This document shows, in pieces, positions 28,156-36,207 of a stretch of DNA of 64,000 nucleotides. How positions within the stretch are numbered: the stretch's first letter is position 1; every line of letters begins with the position of its first letter. This stretch comes from Larkinella sp. C7 (GTDB lineage Bacteria > Bacteroidota > Bacteroidia > Cytophagales > Spirosomataceae): contig NZ_VBSL01000001.1 in assembly GCF_006149005.1 (NCBI RefSeq), forward strand, positions 1,187,443 to 1,251,442, read 5' to 3'. The notes beneath the pieces are model-generated. The model worked only from the letters and a program-made list of their open reading frames with translations. It did not search any database and was not told where the DNA came from. The translations under genes were made by a program, and so were the position numbers.

Positions 28156-28513
28156 TTAAATGAAAAGTTAAGCGTAAAGGGCAGTCAGTTTTAATAGCCA
28201 GTTGGTATTTGATTTTAACTAAATAAACAGGGGCTAATATCCCGAAGGGATTTAACAGCGTAGGGCCGCCGGAGCGGTAGCAGATCCGGCAATTTCCCCT
28301 TTCAGCGTGCCTTTAGGTACGCGATCCTGTTGTTACCGCAAACCGTTACGTACCTAAAGGCACGCTGAAAGGGTAGTGATTTTTTTATGCTACCGCTCCG
28401 GCGGCCCGGCGACGCTACGCTGTTATTCCCCTACTGGGGCATAAACGGACCTTTTATGAATTGATTATCAATTAACTACATCTGAATATTCAACCTCATG
28501 AAAACATCACACT
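28156..28513. other. Intergenic region with nested hairpin
   Basis: These 358 bp contain no gene. Nearly half is the nested palindrome at 28254-28424. The part next to the cytochrome start (28156-28250) is AT-rich and is where its promoter would lie; no clear TAnnTTTG was found on the minus strand. Confidence 0.6.
28254..28424. repeat. Nested 170-bp REP-like inverted repeat
   Basis: Inner arms 28297-28321 and 28349-28373 are a perfect 25-bp inverted repeat (starting CCCTTTCAGCGTGCC) around a 27-nt loop. Outer arms 28254-28282 and 28388-28424 pair over 29 bp (AACAGCGTAGGG...GGTAGCA) with one 8-nt bulge in the right arm. The outer AACAGCGTAG/CTACGCTGTT ends recall the repeats at 9786 and 46950. 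It resembles a composite REP or a MITE-like unit. Confidence 0.75.
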
Positions 28514-30271
28514 TCATTTCTTTTTCCTGATCGACTTCCGAACGGCTTTCACCTCGTCGGCAGAAACCGCACTGGCCGAATTGCCAAAGCTTTGGCGGAC
28601 AAACGTCAGCACCTCGGAAATGTCTTCATCTTTCAGAAAATCGTGCTGCGGCATCACGTTGTTGTACGACTGGCCTTTTACTTCAATCGGCCCTTCCAGC
28701 CCTTTCAACAGCACTTCGATCAGGCGCGTTTTGTCGCCCAGCACCCATTCCGAATCGGCCAGGGGTGGAAACCGCTGCGAGTCGCCCCGGCCGTTGCGCT
28801 GGTGGCAGGCGGCACAGTAGACGCCGTAGACTTTGCTCCCCAGAACCGGCTTGTCTTTGTCGAGATTGTCGTTTACTTTATCCGGCGTCCGGATGTGCGA
28901 CATCGACTTGCGTTTTTCCATCTGCGCCAGTTGCGCCGAACCGAATTTGCTCTTATCACCTTTGTAGGTCACCTTCCAGATTTTCCCTTTTTCGGTCTCG
29001 GCAATGTACAGCGAACCGTCCGGCCCCATCGCAATGCCCATCGGACGATAGACCGCATCGCTCACGTTGACAATCGGATCGACCCCGGCAAACCCGTCGG
29101 CGAACACTTCCCAATCGGTAGACGGCGACCCGTTTTTGTCGGGAACGAACCCGATGAAATACCCCGCCTGCGGATAGGGTGCGCGGTTGGTCGAACCATG
29201 AAACGCAATGAAGGCCCCGTTTTTGTAATGCTCCGGGAAACCGTTCGAGGCTCCCGTTCCCTGGTAAAACACCAGATCGTTCGGTGCCCAGTGGGCCGGG
29301 AAACCGATGATGGGTTGCTCATAATCAGCCCCTTTCCCCGCTTTTTTGCCGTCTCCGCCGTACTCCGGATTGAGCAGTTTTTTCTTCTTTTCCTGATCGT
29401 AATAATAATACGGCCAGCCCGCATCCATCCCCTCTTTCACCCGCAAAAACTCTTCGGCGGGCAACACCGCGCTTTCCCAGGGCGAATACAAATGAGACCA
29501 CAACATCAGAAAATCGTCCCGACCGTGGCCGACCGTGTACAGCGTCTGATCGACCGGATTCCAGTCCAGGGCCACAATGCTCCGCAATCCGGTGGCAAAG
29601 AGCTTTCCGTCTTTCTGCGTTTGTCCCACTTTGTTGGCGTCGAACCGCCAGATGCCGCCGTGGTCGGCAAGCAGGCCACAGGGATTCAGACCCGGCGAAC
29701 TCGGAATGCGGTTTTTCTCCTGACACGCGTTCGAACCCGCTCCGAATGGCACATACATATACCCTTTGTTATCAAACGCCACCGGTTTGGTAATGTGCTC
29801 GTGCATCCCGTGGGCGTGGTCGTCGGTCAGAATGATTTCCACCGGGCCTTCGGGAATCAGTTTGCCGGGGGTCAGTTTGTAGCGGTACACGATCAGTTCG
29901 GAGCTGAAATACAGGTAGCCGTTGTGAATCCGCATCGCCGTGCCGTACGCCCGTTCGCGCGACAGACCACCGAAGCGTTTGATAATGTCGGCCCGGCCAT
30001 CGCCGTTGGTATCCCGCAAGGCGATCACCGATTCGTCCTTGTCCCGCGCAAACCGTGCTTTCACGTAAATATCGCCGTTGTCGTTGACCGCCAGGTGCCG
30101 CGCGCGACCCGCCAGACTATCGACAACGACCGTGGCTTCGAATCCTTCCGGCAGAAAAAGTCCGCCGTTTTCCGCCGTCCGAACCGGGAGGTTTGTATTC
30201 GTTTCAGGCCGGACAAAACCGACCGCAGCAAGTAAAGCCAGAAAAAGGCTACGGGTATAGAGTCTTGACAT
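28514..30271 (-). CDS. Exported PQQ-dehydrogenase-like propeller fused to cytochrome c
   Basis: A 585-residue protein with a signal peptide (SLFLALLAAVGFV). Residues about 40-440 are a sorbosone-dehydrogenase-like propeller (LFLPEGFEATVVVDSLAGRARHLAV, GHGRDDFLMLW, RPMGIAMGPDGSLYIAETEKG). Residues about 470-565 are a cytochrome c domain with CAACH at 486-490 and distal Met near 540 (VMPQH). The C-terminus is Lys-rich. It would oxidise a sugar or polyol in the periplasm and pass electrons to its own haem. It lies 37 bp downstream of amidohydrolase copy 1, on the same strand, so it belongs to the same operon. Confidence 0.88.
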   Translation of the reverse strand: MSRLYTRSLFLALLAAVGFVRPETNTNLPVRTAENGGLFLPEGFEATVVVDSLAGRARHLAVNDNGDIYVKARFARDKDESVIALRDTNGDGRADIIKRFGGLSRERAYGTAMRIHNGYLYFSSELIVYRYKLTPGKLIPEGPVEIILTDDHAHGMHEHITKPVAFDNKGYMYVPFGAGSNACQEKNRIPSSPGLNPCGLLADHGGIWRFDANKVGQTQKDGKLFATGLRSIVALDWNPVDQTLYTVGHGRDDFLMLWSHLYSPWESAVLPAEEFLRVKEGMDAGWPYYYYDQEKKKKLLNPEYGGDGKKAGKGADYEQPIIGFPAHWAPNDLVFYQGTGASNGFPEHYKNGAFIAFHGSTNRAPYPQAGYFIGFVPDKNGSPSTDWEVFADGFAGVDPIVNVSDAVYRPMGIAMGPDGSLYIAETEKGKIWKVTYKGDKSKFGSAQLAQMEKRKSMSHIRTPDKVNDNLDKDKPVLGSKVYGVYCAACHQRNGRGDSQRFPPLADSEWVLGDKTRLIEVLLKGLEGPIEVKGQSYNNVMPQHDFLKDEDISEVLTFVRQSFGNSASAVSADEVKAVRKSIRKKK

Positions 30272-30308
30272 TCAGAAGTTTCAGAGAATAGGACTAGTCA
30301 GATTCATT

Positions 30309-31556
30309 TTAATTCACCACCAGCGGGTTGGCGATCCCATTGAGGTCATACACGATTTTACCGCCTTTGATGGTCATTTCGCACTCGAATTTTTTCTTGC
30401 CTTCCACCCGATAGCCGGTTTTGTCGTAGAAACCGAAATTTCCTTCACGCATGGTCAGGATGGCTACATCGGCGATGGCTCCCACCGACAGGTGTCCCAG
30501 CATTTCGCGTTTGATCACCTGCGCCGGGGTCCACGTACTGGCTTTGATGACATCCGCCACCGGAACGCCCATGCCGACAAATTTGGACATGATGCTCAGA
30601 ATGTCTTTCATCGAACCGTTCATGCTGCCGGTATGCAAATCGGTGCTGATCGTGGTCGGGTAAAAACCGGCCTTGACCGCCGGAATGGCCTGTGAATAAT
30701 TGAAGCTGGCCCCGCCATAACCTACGTCGAACACAATGCCTCTTTTGCGGGCTTCCCAAACGAACGGTTTTACCTTTCCGGTGGCTTCATCCACAATCGT
30801 TTGCCGAACATTGCCTTCCAGGAGCGTATACGTGTGGGTAAAAATATCGCCGGGGCGCAGGTGTTTCAGAAACAATTCTTCCAGCGACAACGGCGGGTCG
30901 TGCATCCCGAAATCGATCATCACCGGCATGTTCGCCAGTTTTCCGGCTTCCACGGCTTTGTCAACGGGCGTCCAGGTACCGCCCATGAAGTGTGCCACTT
31001 TGAAACCAACCACATCGTTCGAATTGCCGAGGGCCATCGCTGCGGCCATTTTGGGGTCCATATCGGTGGTGTCCTGCTCCCAGTTTCCACCCCGCATGCC
31101 TTCGCCCACGATGTTCAGCAGCGAAAGCACGCGCGTTTTGGACGAAAAAATGATGTTCTTTTTGAACGCCGGAAACGACTGCCAGCCCGCCCCACCCGCA
31201 TCGACGATGGTGGTGACGCCCACCCGAAACGTAAAACCGTCGGGCGAAACCGCCGTCAGGCCGTTGCTGAGGTAATGATTCGGTTCGGTTCCGTAAAAAA
31301 CGTGGCCGTGAATGTCGATGATGCCGGGCGTAACGAGCATCCCTTTGGCATTGACGACCTGTTTGGCCTGGCTGGCGTCGATGGTTTTGGCGACCTGAAC
31401 AATTTTGCCGTCGGTGATGGCGATATCCATCACCGCGTTGAGGTTGTTTTTCGGATCGATGACCTGCCCGCCCTTGATGACGAGGCTGTAGGTTTGGGCG
31501 TCAACCGAACCGCTGATCAGACCGAGTACGGCCAGTAAAAAGGAAAGTTTGCGCAT
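30309..31556 (-). CDS. Exported amidohydrolase/deacetylase-family metallohydrolase, copy 1
   Basis: The ATG at 31554-31556 begins a signal peptide (MRKLSFLLAVLGLISGSVDAQ); 415 residues. The metal site matches copy 2: H83/H85 (IDIHGHVFYG), a Lys in VGFKVAHF, His in DIFTHTYT and Asp in ISTDLHTGS. It is close to copy 2 along the whole chain, including IKGGQVIDPKNN-type start and STWTPAQVIKR. The differences cluster around the active-site loops (FNGHDW versus FMGGTW), which suggests a different substrate. The SelA-like partner is 27 bp upstream. Confidence 0.88.
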   Translation of the reverse strand: MRKLSFLLAVLGLISGSVDAQTYSLVIKGGQVIDPKNNLNAVMDIAITDGKIVQVAKTIDASQAKQVVNAKGMLVTPGIIDIHGHVFYGTEPNHYLSNGLTAVSPDGFTFRVGVTTIVDAGGAGWQSFPAFKKNIIFSSKTRVLSLLNIVGEGMRGGNWEQDTTDMDPKMAAAMALGNSNDVVGFKVAHFMGGTWTPVDKAVEAGKLANMPVMIDFGMHDPPLSLEELFLKHLRPGDIFTHTYTLLEGNVRQTIVDEATGKVKPFVWEARKRGIVFDVGYGGASFNYSQAIPAVKAGFYPTTISTDLHTGSMNGSMKDILSIMSKFVGMGVPVADVIKASTWTPAQVIKREMLGHLSVGAIADVAILTMREGNFGFYDKTGYRVEGKKKFECEMTIKGGKIVYDLNGIANPLVVN

Positions 31557-31583
31557 GGGTTTAGGGAACAATAACCGAAAAAA

Positions 31584-32804
31584 TCAGACCGCAGCTTTGG
31601 CGAGTTCTTCTTTCAGGCGGGTCGCAACGATTTTCTCCTGACCGGGCTTCAACATCCAGGTGGTCAGGCTGATACCGCCCTGCTCGCCAACGATTTCGAT
31701 GGACGGATCGCCGTTGCGCAGGGCTTCCTGCAAGGCTTTGGTGGTCAGGTTGATTTTGGCCGGTTCCCACTTGATCCGTAGCGTCGGCGTGTGGTTGCCG
31801 AGTTCGGGCCGGATGGTTTCGGTCGTTACGCCATTGACTTTTTTCACGGCATCGGCGATGTGCGCGACGCGGTCTTCCCACATTTTCCACTCCTTCTGCT
31901 GATCCTGCCCCACGAATTTTTCCAGCGCGACGTACATGCCCAGGATCTCCTCCTTGTTCACTTTCATGCCGCGTCCGATGGTCGAACCACGGGGTGGCAT
32001 GCTCAGTCGGGCGGCCGCAATCAGGTGTTTCTTGCCCATCAAAATCCCGGCACTTTGCGGGCCGCGCATGGCTTTTCCGCCCGAAACACACACCAGATCA
32101 AAGCCCATTTCGTGGAATTTCCACAGGTTTTCGACCGGCGGCACATCGGCGGCAATGTCGATCATGGTCGGAATGTTGTGTTTTTTGGCCAGGTTCACCC
32201 ATTCCTGGTGCATGATTTTGCCCTGATCCGACTGGATGTGCAGAAACCACATCATGGCGGTTTTTTCATTGATCGCCTTCTCGACCTCCTCCACGGTTTC
32301 GACGAAAACCATCTTGCAGCCGGTGTTGGTCAGCGCGTGTGAATAGCCAACGTTGTGACCCTTCTGCACGATCACTTCGGATTTCATGCCGGTGCCTTCC
32401 AGTTGCGGCAGGGCTTCCACTTTTTTCTGATCCATACCGGTCAGCACGCCCGCCAAACCGAGCGTCATGGCCGAGAAGCAACCCGCCGTTACGACTGCCG
32501 ATTCGGCGTGGACAATGGCCGCAATTTTCTCCCCGACTTTGGTTTGCACATCGTCGAGCATCATAAATTCTTTGGAAGCCGCCTGAATCGTTTCCATCAC
32601 CTCGTCCTGCATCAGCGAACCGGTCATGGCCGTGTAAGTCCCGGCGGCATTGATGAATGTTCTGATACCCAGCTCTTTCACCAGGTTGCGGGGAGCGAGC
32701 GCCGTTGCGGCCACGGCCGATGACAAGGGAGCGGCACTGCCGATGATACCGCCTAAAAGCGGCATGGCCGACAGTCGTTTGAGGATGGTTCTTCTACTGA
32801 TCAT
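31584..32804 (-). CDS. SelA-like PLP-dependent enzyme with Tat-type leader, copy 1
   Basis: The start at 32804 puts the twin-arginine leader MISRRTILKRL at the N-terminus (406 residues); a longer frame would bury it. The Schiff-base Lys is K244 in VSGGKAMRGPQ, with the conserved MIDIAADVPP strand before it and INAAGTYTAMTGS near residue 51. It is the paralogue of 25009-26241; both keep the same catalytic residues, so neither is a decaying copy. Gene order SelA-like then amidohydrolase is identical in both pairs, so the pair was duplicated as a unit. The RidA gene is 72 bp upstream. Confidence 0.85.
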   Translation of the reverse strand: MISRRTILKRLSAMPLLGGIIGSAAPLSSAVAATALAPRNLVKELGIRTFINAAGTYTAMTGSLMQDEVMETIQAASKEFMMLDDVQTKVGEKIAAIVHAESAVVTAGCFSAMTLGLAGVLTGMDQKKVEALPQLEGTGMKSEVIVQKGHNVGYSHALTNTGCKMVFVETVEEVEKAINEKTAMMWFLHIQSDQGKIMHQEWVNLAKKHNIPTMIDIAADVPPVENLWKFHEMGFDLVCVSGGKAMRGPQSAGILMGKKHLIAAARLSMPPRGSTIGRGMKVNKEEILGMYVALEKFVGQDQQKEWKMWEDRVAHIADAVKKVNGVTTETIRPELGNHTPTLRIKWEPAKINLTTKALQEALRNGDPSIEIVGEQGGISLTTWMLKPGQEKIVATRLKEELAKAAV

Positions 32805-32876
32805 AAGATGGGTTAGCAAAAAGGTGGGGAAACCGCATACCGCCCCCGCCGACTGGAGAGAGCGGTATGCCGCCAA

Positions 32877-33338
32877 TTAAATATAAGCGATGCAGTCCAT
32901 TTCGACCAGCGAGTCGCCGGGAACACCGCCGTAAACGGCTACCGTCGTGCGCACCGGCGGCTTGCTGCCAAACCGGCCTTTGTAGACTTCATTCATGGCT
33001 TTGTAGTCGTTCAGGTCGTGCAGAAAAACCGTCACTTTCAGCACTTTCTCCATCGAAGAACCGGCTTTGATCAGTTCCTTTTCCAACTCCTTCAGCACCT
33101 CGTCCGTATGCACTTTGATGTCCCCATCCTTATGGTATCCTTTGCCGGCCACGAAGACCAGATTTCCCATTTTGGTTGAACCGGAAAACAGTGGCACATC
33201 CTGATCAGTCACCACGTTAAATACTTCCTTTTCGGGAGCGGCTTCGGCTTTAGCCGCGGTGGTAGCCACACCCAGGCCAGTGACACCGGCAATGGAAGCA
33301 AAGAGTCGTTTTAAAATGGATCGGCGTTGTGGTTTCAT
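32877..33338 (-). CDS. RidA-family (YjgF/UK114) protein with Tat-type leader
   Basis: The ATG at 33336-33338 gives 153 residues beginning MKPQRRSILKRLF, a twin-arginine export leader followed by a hydrophobic, Ala-rich stretch. From about residue 38 the RidA fold is complete: LFSGSTKMGNLVFVAGKGY, VLKVTVFLHDLNDYKAMNEVY, and the C-terminal PPVRTTVAV..VEMDCIAYI holding the Arg and Glu used by RidA deaminases. RidA hydrolyses reactive enamines/imines released by PLP enzymes. Export of a RidA together with PLP enzymes is unusual and points to enamine chemistry in the periplasm. It is the first gene of the minus-strand cluster. Confidence 0.88.
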   Translation of the reverse strand: MKPQRRSILKRLFASIAGVTGLGVATTAAKAEAAPEKEVFNVVTDQDVPLFSGSTKMGNLVFVAGKGYHKDGDIKVHTDEVLKELEKELIKAGSSMEKVLKVTVFLHDLNDYKAMNEVYKGRFGSKPPVRTTVAVYGGVPGDSLVEMDCIAYI

Positions 33339-33441
33339 TAGAAAATTGAAGAATGGATAAATGAATACTAAAAAATTTAAGTAAATCAACCAATTTTTTA
33401 CCTATCGTGCCAGTGTTTGACCCAAAATGTATCAGCAATTT

Positions 33442-34572
33442 TTAGAGCGATCCACACCCGTCGCTGTTGACGATAATGTGGGCGTCCAGTTGCTCGTAGC
33501 GGGCATTGATCGTATTGCAAATTAAGTCCAGCTTTTCGAAGAGTGGTTCGTCTTCCAGCGAAGCCGTCAGGTAACACGATTTCATGATTTCTTCATCAAA
33601 CACGATGCGGATGCCGTACGCTTTTTCGAGGGTGGCAAACACTTCGGCAATGGGGGTGCGCCGGAAGCTAAACGGCTGTTTCTGAACCGGTTTTTCCAGC
33701 AAGGCCGGTTCGGCCACCAGGCTCTTGACAATCCGGGTGTCGGTCGGTGTGAAGACAATCTGCTGGTTGGGCGTCAGGACGATTCCACCCAGTTTATAAT
33801 CCTCCTTCTGCTGGGTTACCGTAGCCTGGTTGCCGGCAAAAACGGAGACTTTCCCGGTTTTAACCACCACCTTCACCTGCTTGTTATCCTCAAAAGTCTG
33901 CACCGTAAAACTGGTTCCCAGCACTTTCGTGACCAGTCCGTTGGCGTAAACATAGAACGGTTTATTCGGGTCTTTATGAACCTGAAAGAAAGCCTCTCCG
34001 ACGAGGTAAACCTCGCGGGTTGTTCCCGGAAACGGATCGGAATAACTCACCCGGCTTTTCGGTTTCAATACGAGGGTACTTCCATCCGGCAACTGAACCT
34101 GACGCGATGCATTGGTCGTATTGGCCACTTCCCGAAGTGGATTCGACACCTGCGCCACCAGTTCGTCGTAGGTAACGTTACCACTTTTCGGCTCCTTCGA
34201 GCGAATTCCATACTGCCAGAACAGACCCAGCATCAGGACGATACTGGCCGCCATTCCATACCGCACCCACTCCGGGCGGAACCAGCGAACCGACGGTTTT
34301 TCGTGGCTATCGATGGCTTGACTCAGCCGCTGGATTTCGTTTTGTACTTCCCGGTCTGAAACCGTTGCCCGTTCGCCCGGAAACCGGGTATAGACGTCAT
34401 TCAGGGTACTCAACAACTGGTAAGCCTTATCGACAAGTTCCTCTTTATCAGGATTTTGAACCAACCATTCTTTCCAAAAATCACGCTCGGCAGGATCGTC
34501 CAGCAATTTCCAACGTTGAAAAGACGGATCAATAGCTAATTCTTCAGGCTCGAAATTCCGATAATCTTGCAT
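33442..34572 (-). CDS. FecR-family anti-sigma factor, orphan
   Basis: The ATG at 34570-34572 (MQDYRNFEPEELAID) gives 376 residues. N-terminal about 1-100 is the cytoplasmic sigma-binding region; a single membrane helix lies at about 110-128 (MAASIVLMLGLFWQYGI); the FecR domain follows (RQVQLPDGSTLVLKPKSRVSY, REVYLVGEAFFQV, TKVLGTSFTV) and a DUF4974 C-terminal domain (IAEVFATLEKAYGIRIVFD). FecR normally pairs with an adjacent ECF sigma gene and a SusC, but none adjoins it. It precedes the RidA cluster by 103 bp on the same strand, so it could be co-transcribed with it. Confidence 0.9.
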   Translation of the reverse strand: MQDYRNFEPEELAIDPSFQRWKLLDDPAERDFWKEWLVQNPDKEELVDKAYQLLSTLNDVYTRFPGERATVSDREVQNEIQRLSQAIDSHEKPSVRWFRPEWVRYGMAASIVLMLGLFWQYGIRSKEPKSGNVTYDELVAQVSNPLREVANTTNASRQVQLPDGSTLVLKPKSRVSYSDPFPGTTREVYLVGEAFFQVHKDPNKPFYVYANGLVTKVLGTSFTVQTFEDNKQVKVVVKTGKVSVFAGNQATVTQQKEDYKLGGIVLTPNQQIVFTPTDTRIVKSLVAEPALLEKPVQKQPFSFRRTPIAEVFATLEKAYGIRIVFDEEIMKSCYLTASLEDEPLFEKLDLICNTINARYEQLDAHIIVNSDGCGSL

Positions 34573-34756
34573 ACAAAACAGTAATACTTTGCTATTTGTA
34601 TGTAAAGATGCAAGTGTGTACGGCCAATACTCCTTTTTTCGGAATAAAATTTCGAACTGCATTTTCCCCCGTTTTTGTTTCATCCAACCCACGAATGCGC
34701 GTACATTTGACGGTGGGCGCTGGGACGTGATGAAAGTTTACGAACAAAATTGGATA

Positions 34757-34845
34757 GGAACACGGATCCGGCGGATTGAACGGATTTGTACAGATTCAAA
34801 TTAAAATCCGTTTTGATCGGTCCAATCCGCTTAATCCGCGTTCCC
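34757..34845. repeat. Imperfect inverted repeat of GCGGATT units
   Basis: The left arm starts GGAACACGGATCCGGCGGAT and the right arm is close to its complement (ending AATCCGCTTAATCCGCGTTC), leaving an AT-rich centre near 34796-34806. The units GCGGATT, ACGGATT and their complements recur. It lies directly upstream of the DUF5009-like gene, whose start is 18 bp beyond. It looks like a REP-type element. Confidence 0.6.
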
Positions 34846-34862
34846 ATCAGCCAGCCATATTC

Positions 34863-36086
34863 ATGAACAAAACCGCAACCCATTCTCCCCAATCCACCCA
34901 AACCGTCCTGAATCCGGCGCGGGTCGGGGCCATCGACATTTTGCGTGCGCTGACGATGGTGCTCATGATTTTCGTCAACGATCTCTGGTCGTTAACCGGC
35001 ATTCCGGCCTGGCTCGAACACGTGCCGCCCGGCGCCGACGGCATCGGACTGGCCGACGTCGTTTTCCCGGCGTTCCTATTCATTGTCGGCATGTCGCTCC
35101 CCTTCGCAATCGATAACCGGCGAAAAAAAGGCGACACGGATCTTCAACTCGTCGGGCACGTTCTGCTGCGGTCGGTGGCACTCTTGACAATGGGTGTTTT
35201 TCTGGTCAACGGCGAATCCATCAACGAAACCGCAACGGGCCTGCCCCGGCTTTTGTGGAATGTGCTGTGCTGTGCGTCGTTTATTCTGGTGTGGAATTCG
35301 TATCCAAAATCAGCGCCGAAGTGGCTAAGCACAGGGTTGAAAACCGCCGGTTTGCTGATCCTGCTGGTTTTAGCCGTCCTGTACCGGGGCGGTGATGCCC
35401 AAAAAATCACCCGTTTTGAACCGCACTGGTGGGGCATTCTGGGACTGATCGGCTGGTCGTATCTGGCGGCCGCGCTCGTCACGGTTTTTGCCCGAAACCG
35501 GCTTTTCATACTCATCGCAGCCTGGTGCGGTTTTGCACTGCTGAGTATGCTATCCCATGCGGACTTGCTACCCAGTGCCCTCGACTTCATCCCGGCAGCC
35601 ATTCGGGGCGGCACGCTGGCGGGTCTGAGCATGGGCGGGGTGGTGATCGCAACCCTGTTTCAGTATTACCGCAAACAGGACGACAACCGGCGGATGACTC
35701 TTGTTTTTCTGGGAACGGCGGTTTTGCTAACCGGCCTGTCCGTCATTACCCGGCCCTACTGGGGCCTATCGAAGCTGGATGCCACGCCAGCCTGGCTGTT
35801 TCTGTGCAGTGCGTTTACGATTCTGGCGTTCACGGCCATTTACGGGCTTGCGGATGTGAAAGGGAAAGGCAACTGGTTCCAGTTTATCAAACCCGCCGGA
35901 ACGGACACGTTGCTCTGCTACTTGATTCCGTATTTTGCCTACGCGACCACGGCGTTTCTGGGAATCCGCCTGCCGGACGTTTTGCTAATCGGCGGCATCG
36001 GCCTGCTGAAATCCTTCCTGTTCGCCCTGCTGTGTGTCTGGATTACCCGAATGCTGGGCAAAGCGGGCATCCGACTAAGGCTATAG
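34863..36086 (+). CDS. DUF5009/HGSNAT-like multi-pass membrane acyltransferase-like protein
   Basis: The ATG at 34863 gives 407 residues with about ten membrane helices. The N-terminal motif RVGAIDILRALTMVLMIFVND and the second-helix segment ADVVFPAFLFIVGMSLPFAI match the DUF5009/DUF1624 group related to heparan-alpha-glucosaminide N-acetyltransferase. Members are thought to acylate sugars across the membrane; the substrate here is unknown. It stands alone, between a repeat element and a T9SS gene. Confidence 0.85.
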   Translation: MNKTATHSPQSTQTVLNPARVGAIDILRALTMVLMIFVNDLWSLTGIPAWLEHVPPGADGIGLADVVFPAFLFIVGMSLPFAIDNRRKKGDTDLQLVGHVLLRSVALLTMGVFLVNGESINETATGLPRLLWNVLCCASFILVWNSYPKSAPKWLSTGLKTAGLLILLVLAVLYRGGDAQKITRFEPHWWGILGLIGWSYLAAALVTVFARNRLFILIAAWCGFALLSMLSHADLLPSALDFIPAAIRGGTLAGLSMGGVVIATLFQYYRKQDDNRRMTLVFLGTAVLLTGLSVITRPYWGLSKLDATPAWLFLCSAFTILAFTAIYGLADVKGKGNWFQFIKPAGTDTLLCYLIPYFAYATTAFLGIRLPDVLLIGGIGLLKSFLFALLCVWITRMLGKAGIRLRL

Positions 36087-36207
36087 ACGCCTACAACCGC
36101 ACAACCCAACGAGATTGACTGTGGATAACCCCGGATGGCATCCAAGGTTATTCGCAAAAAGACCGTATATTAGATGTCCCCGATCACTTTAGCGCGTAGA
36201 CTGAAAC

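Noticed and set aside
28254-28424. CRISPR-like repeat
   Set aside because: The repeated parts are inverted, not direct, and there is no spacer series.
28592-30235. A 547-codon open frame on the plus strand, opposite the propeller-cytochrome gene
   Set aside because: It is the mirror of a high-GC coding gene: the product is rich in Arg, His, Phe and Val with no recognisable domain, while the minus-strand protein has a signal peptide, propeller motifs and CAACH.
25009-32804. The two SelA-like proteins as true selenocysteine synthases
   Set aside because: They carry export leaders, come in two copies, and there is no selB, selD or tRNA-Sec in the window; the amidohydrolase and RidA neighbours point to amino-compound catabolism.
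34757-34845. tRNA or structured regulatory RNA
   Set aside because: No cloverleaf or known riboswitch features could be drawn; the repeat of GCGGATT units explains the structure.
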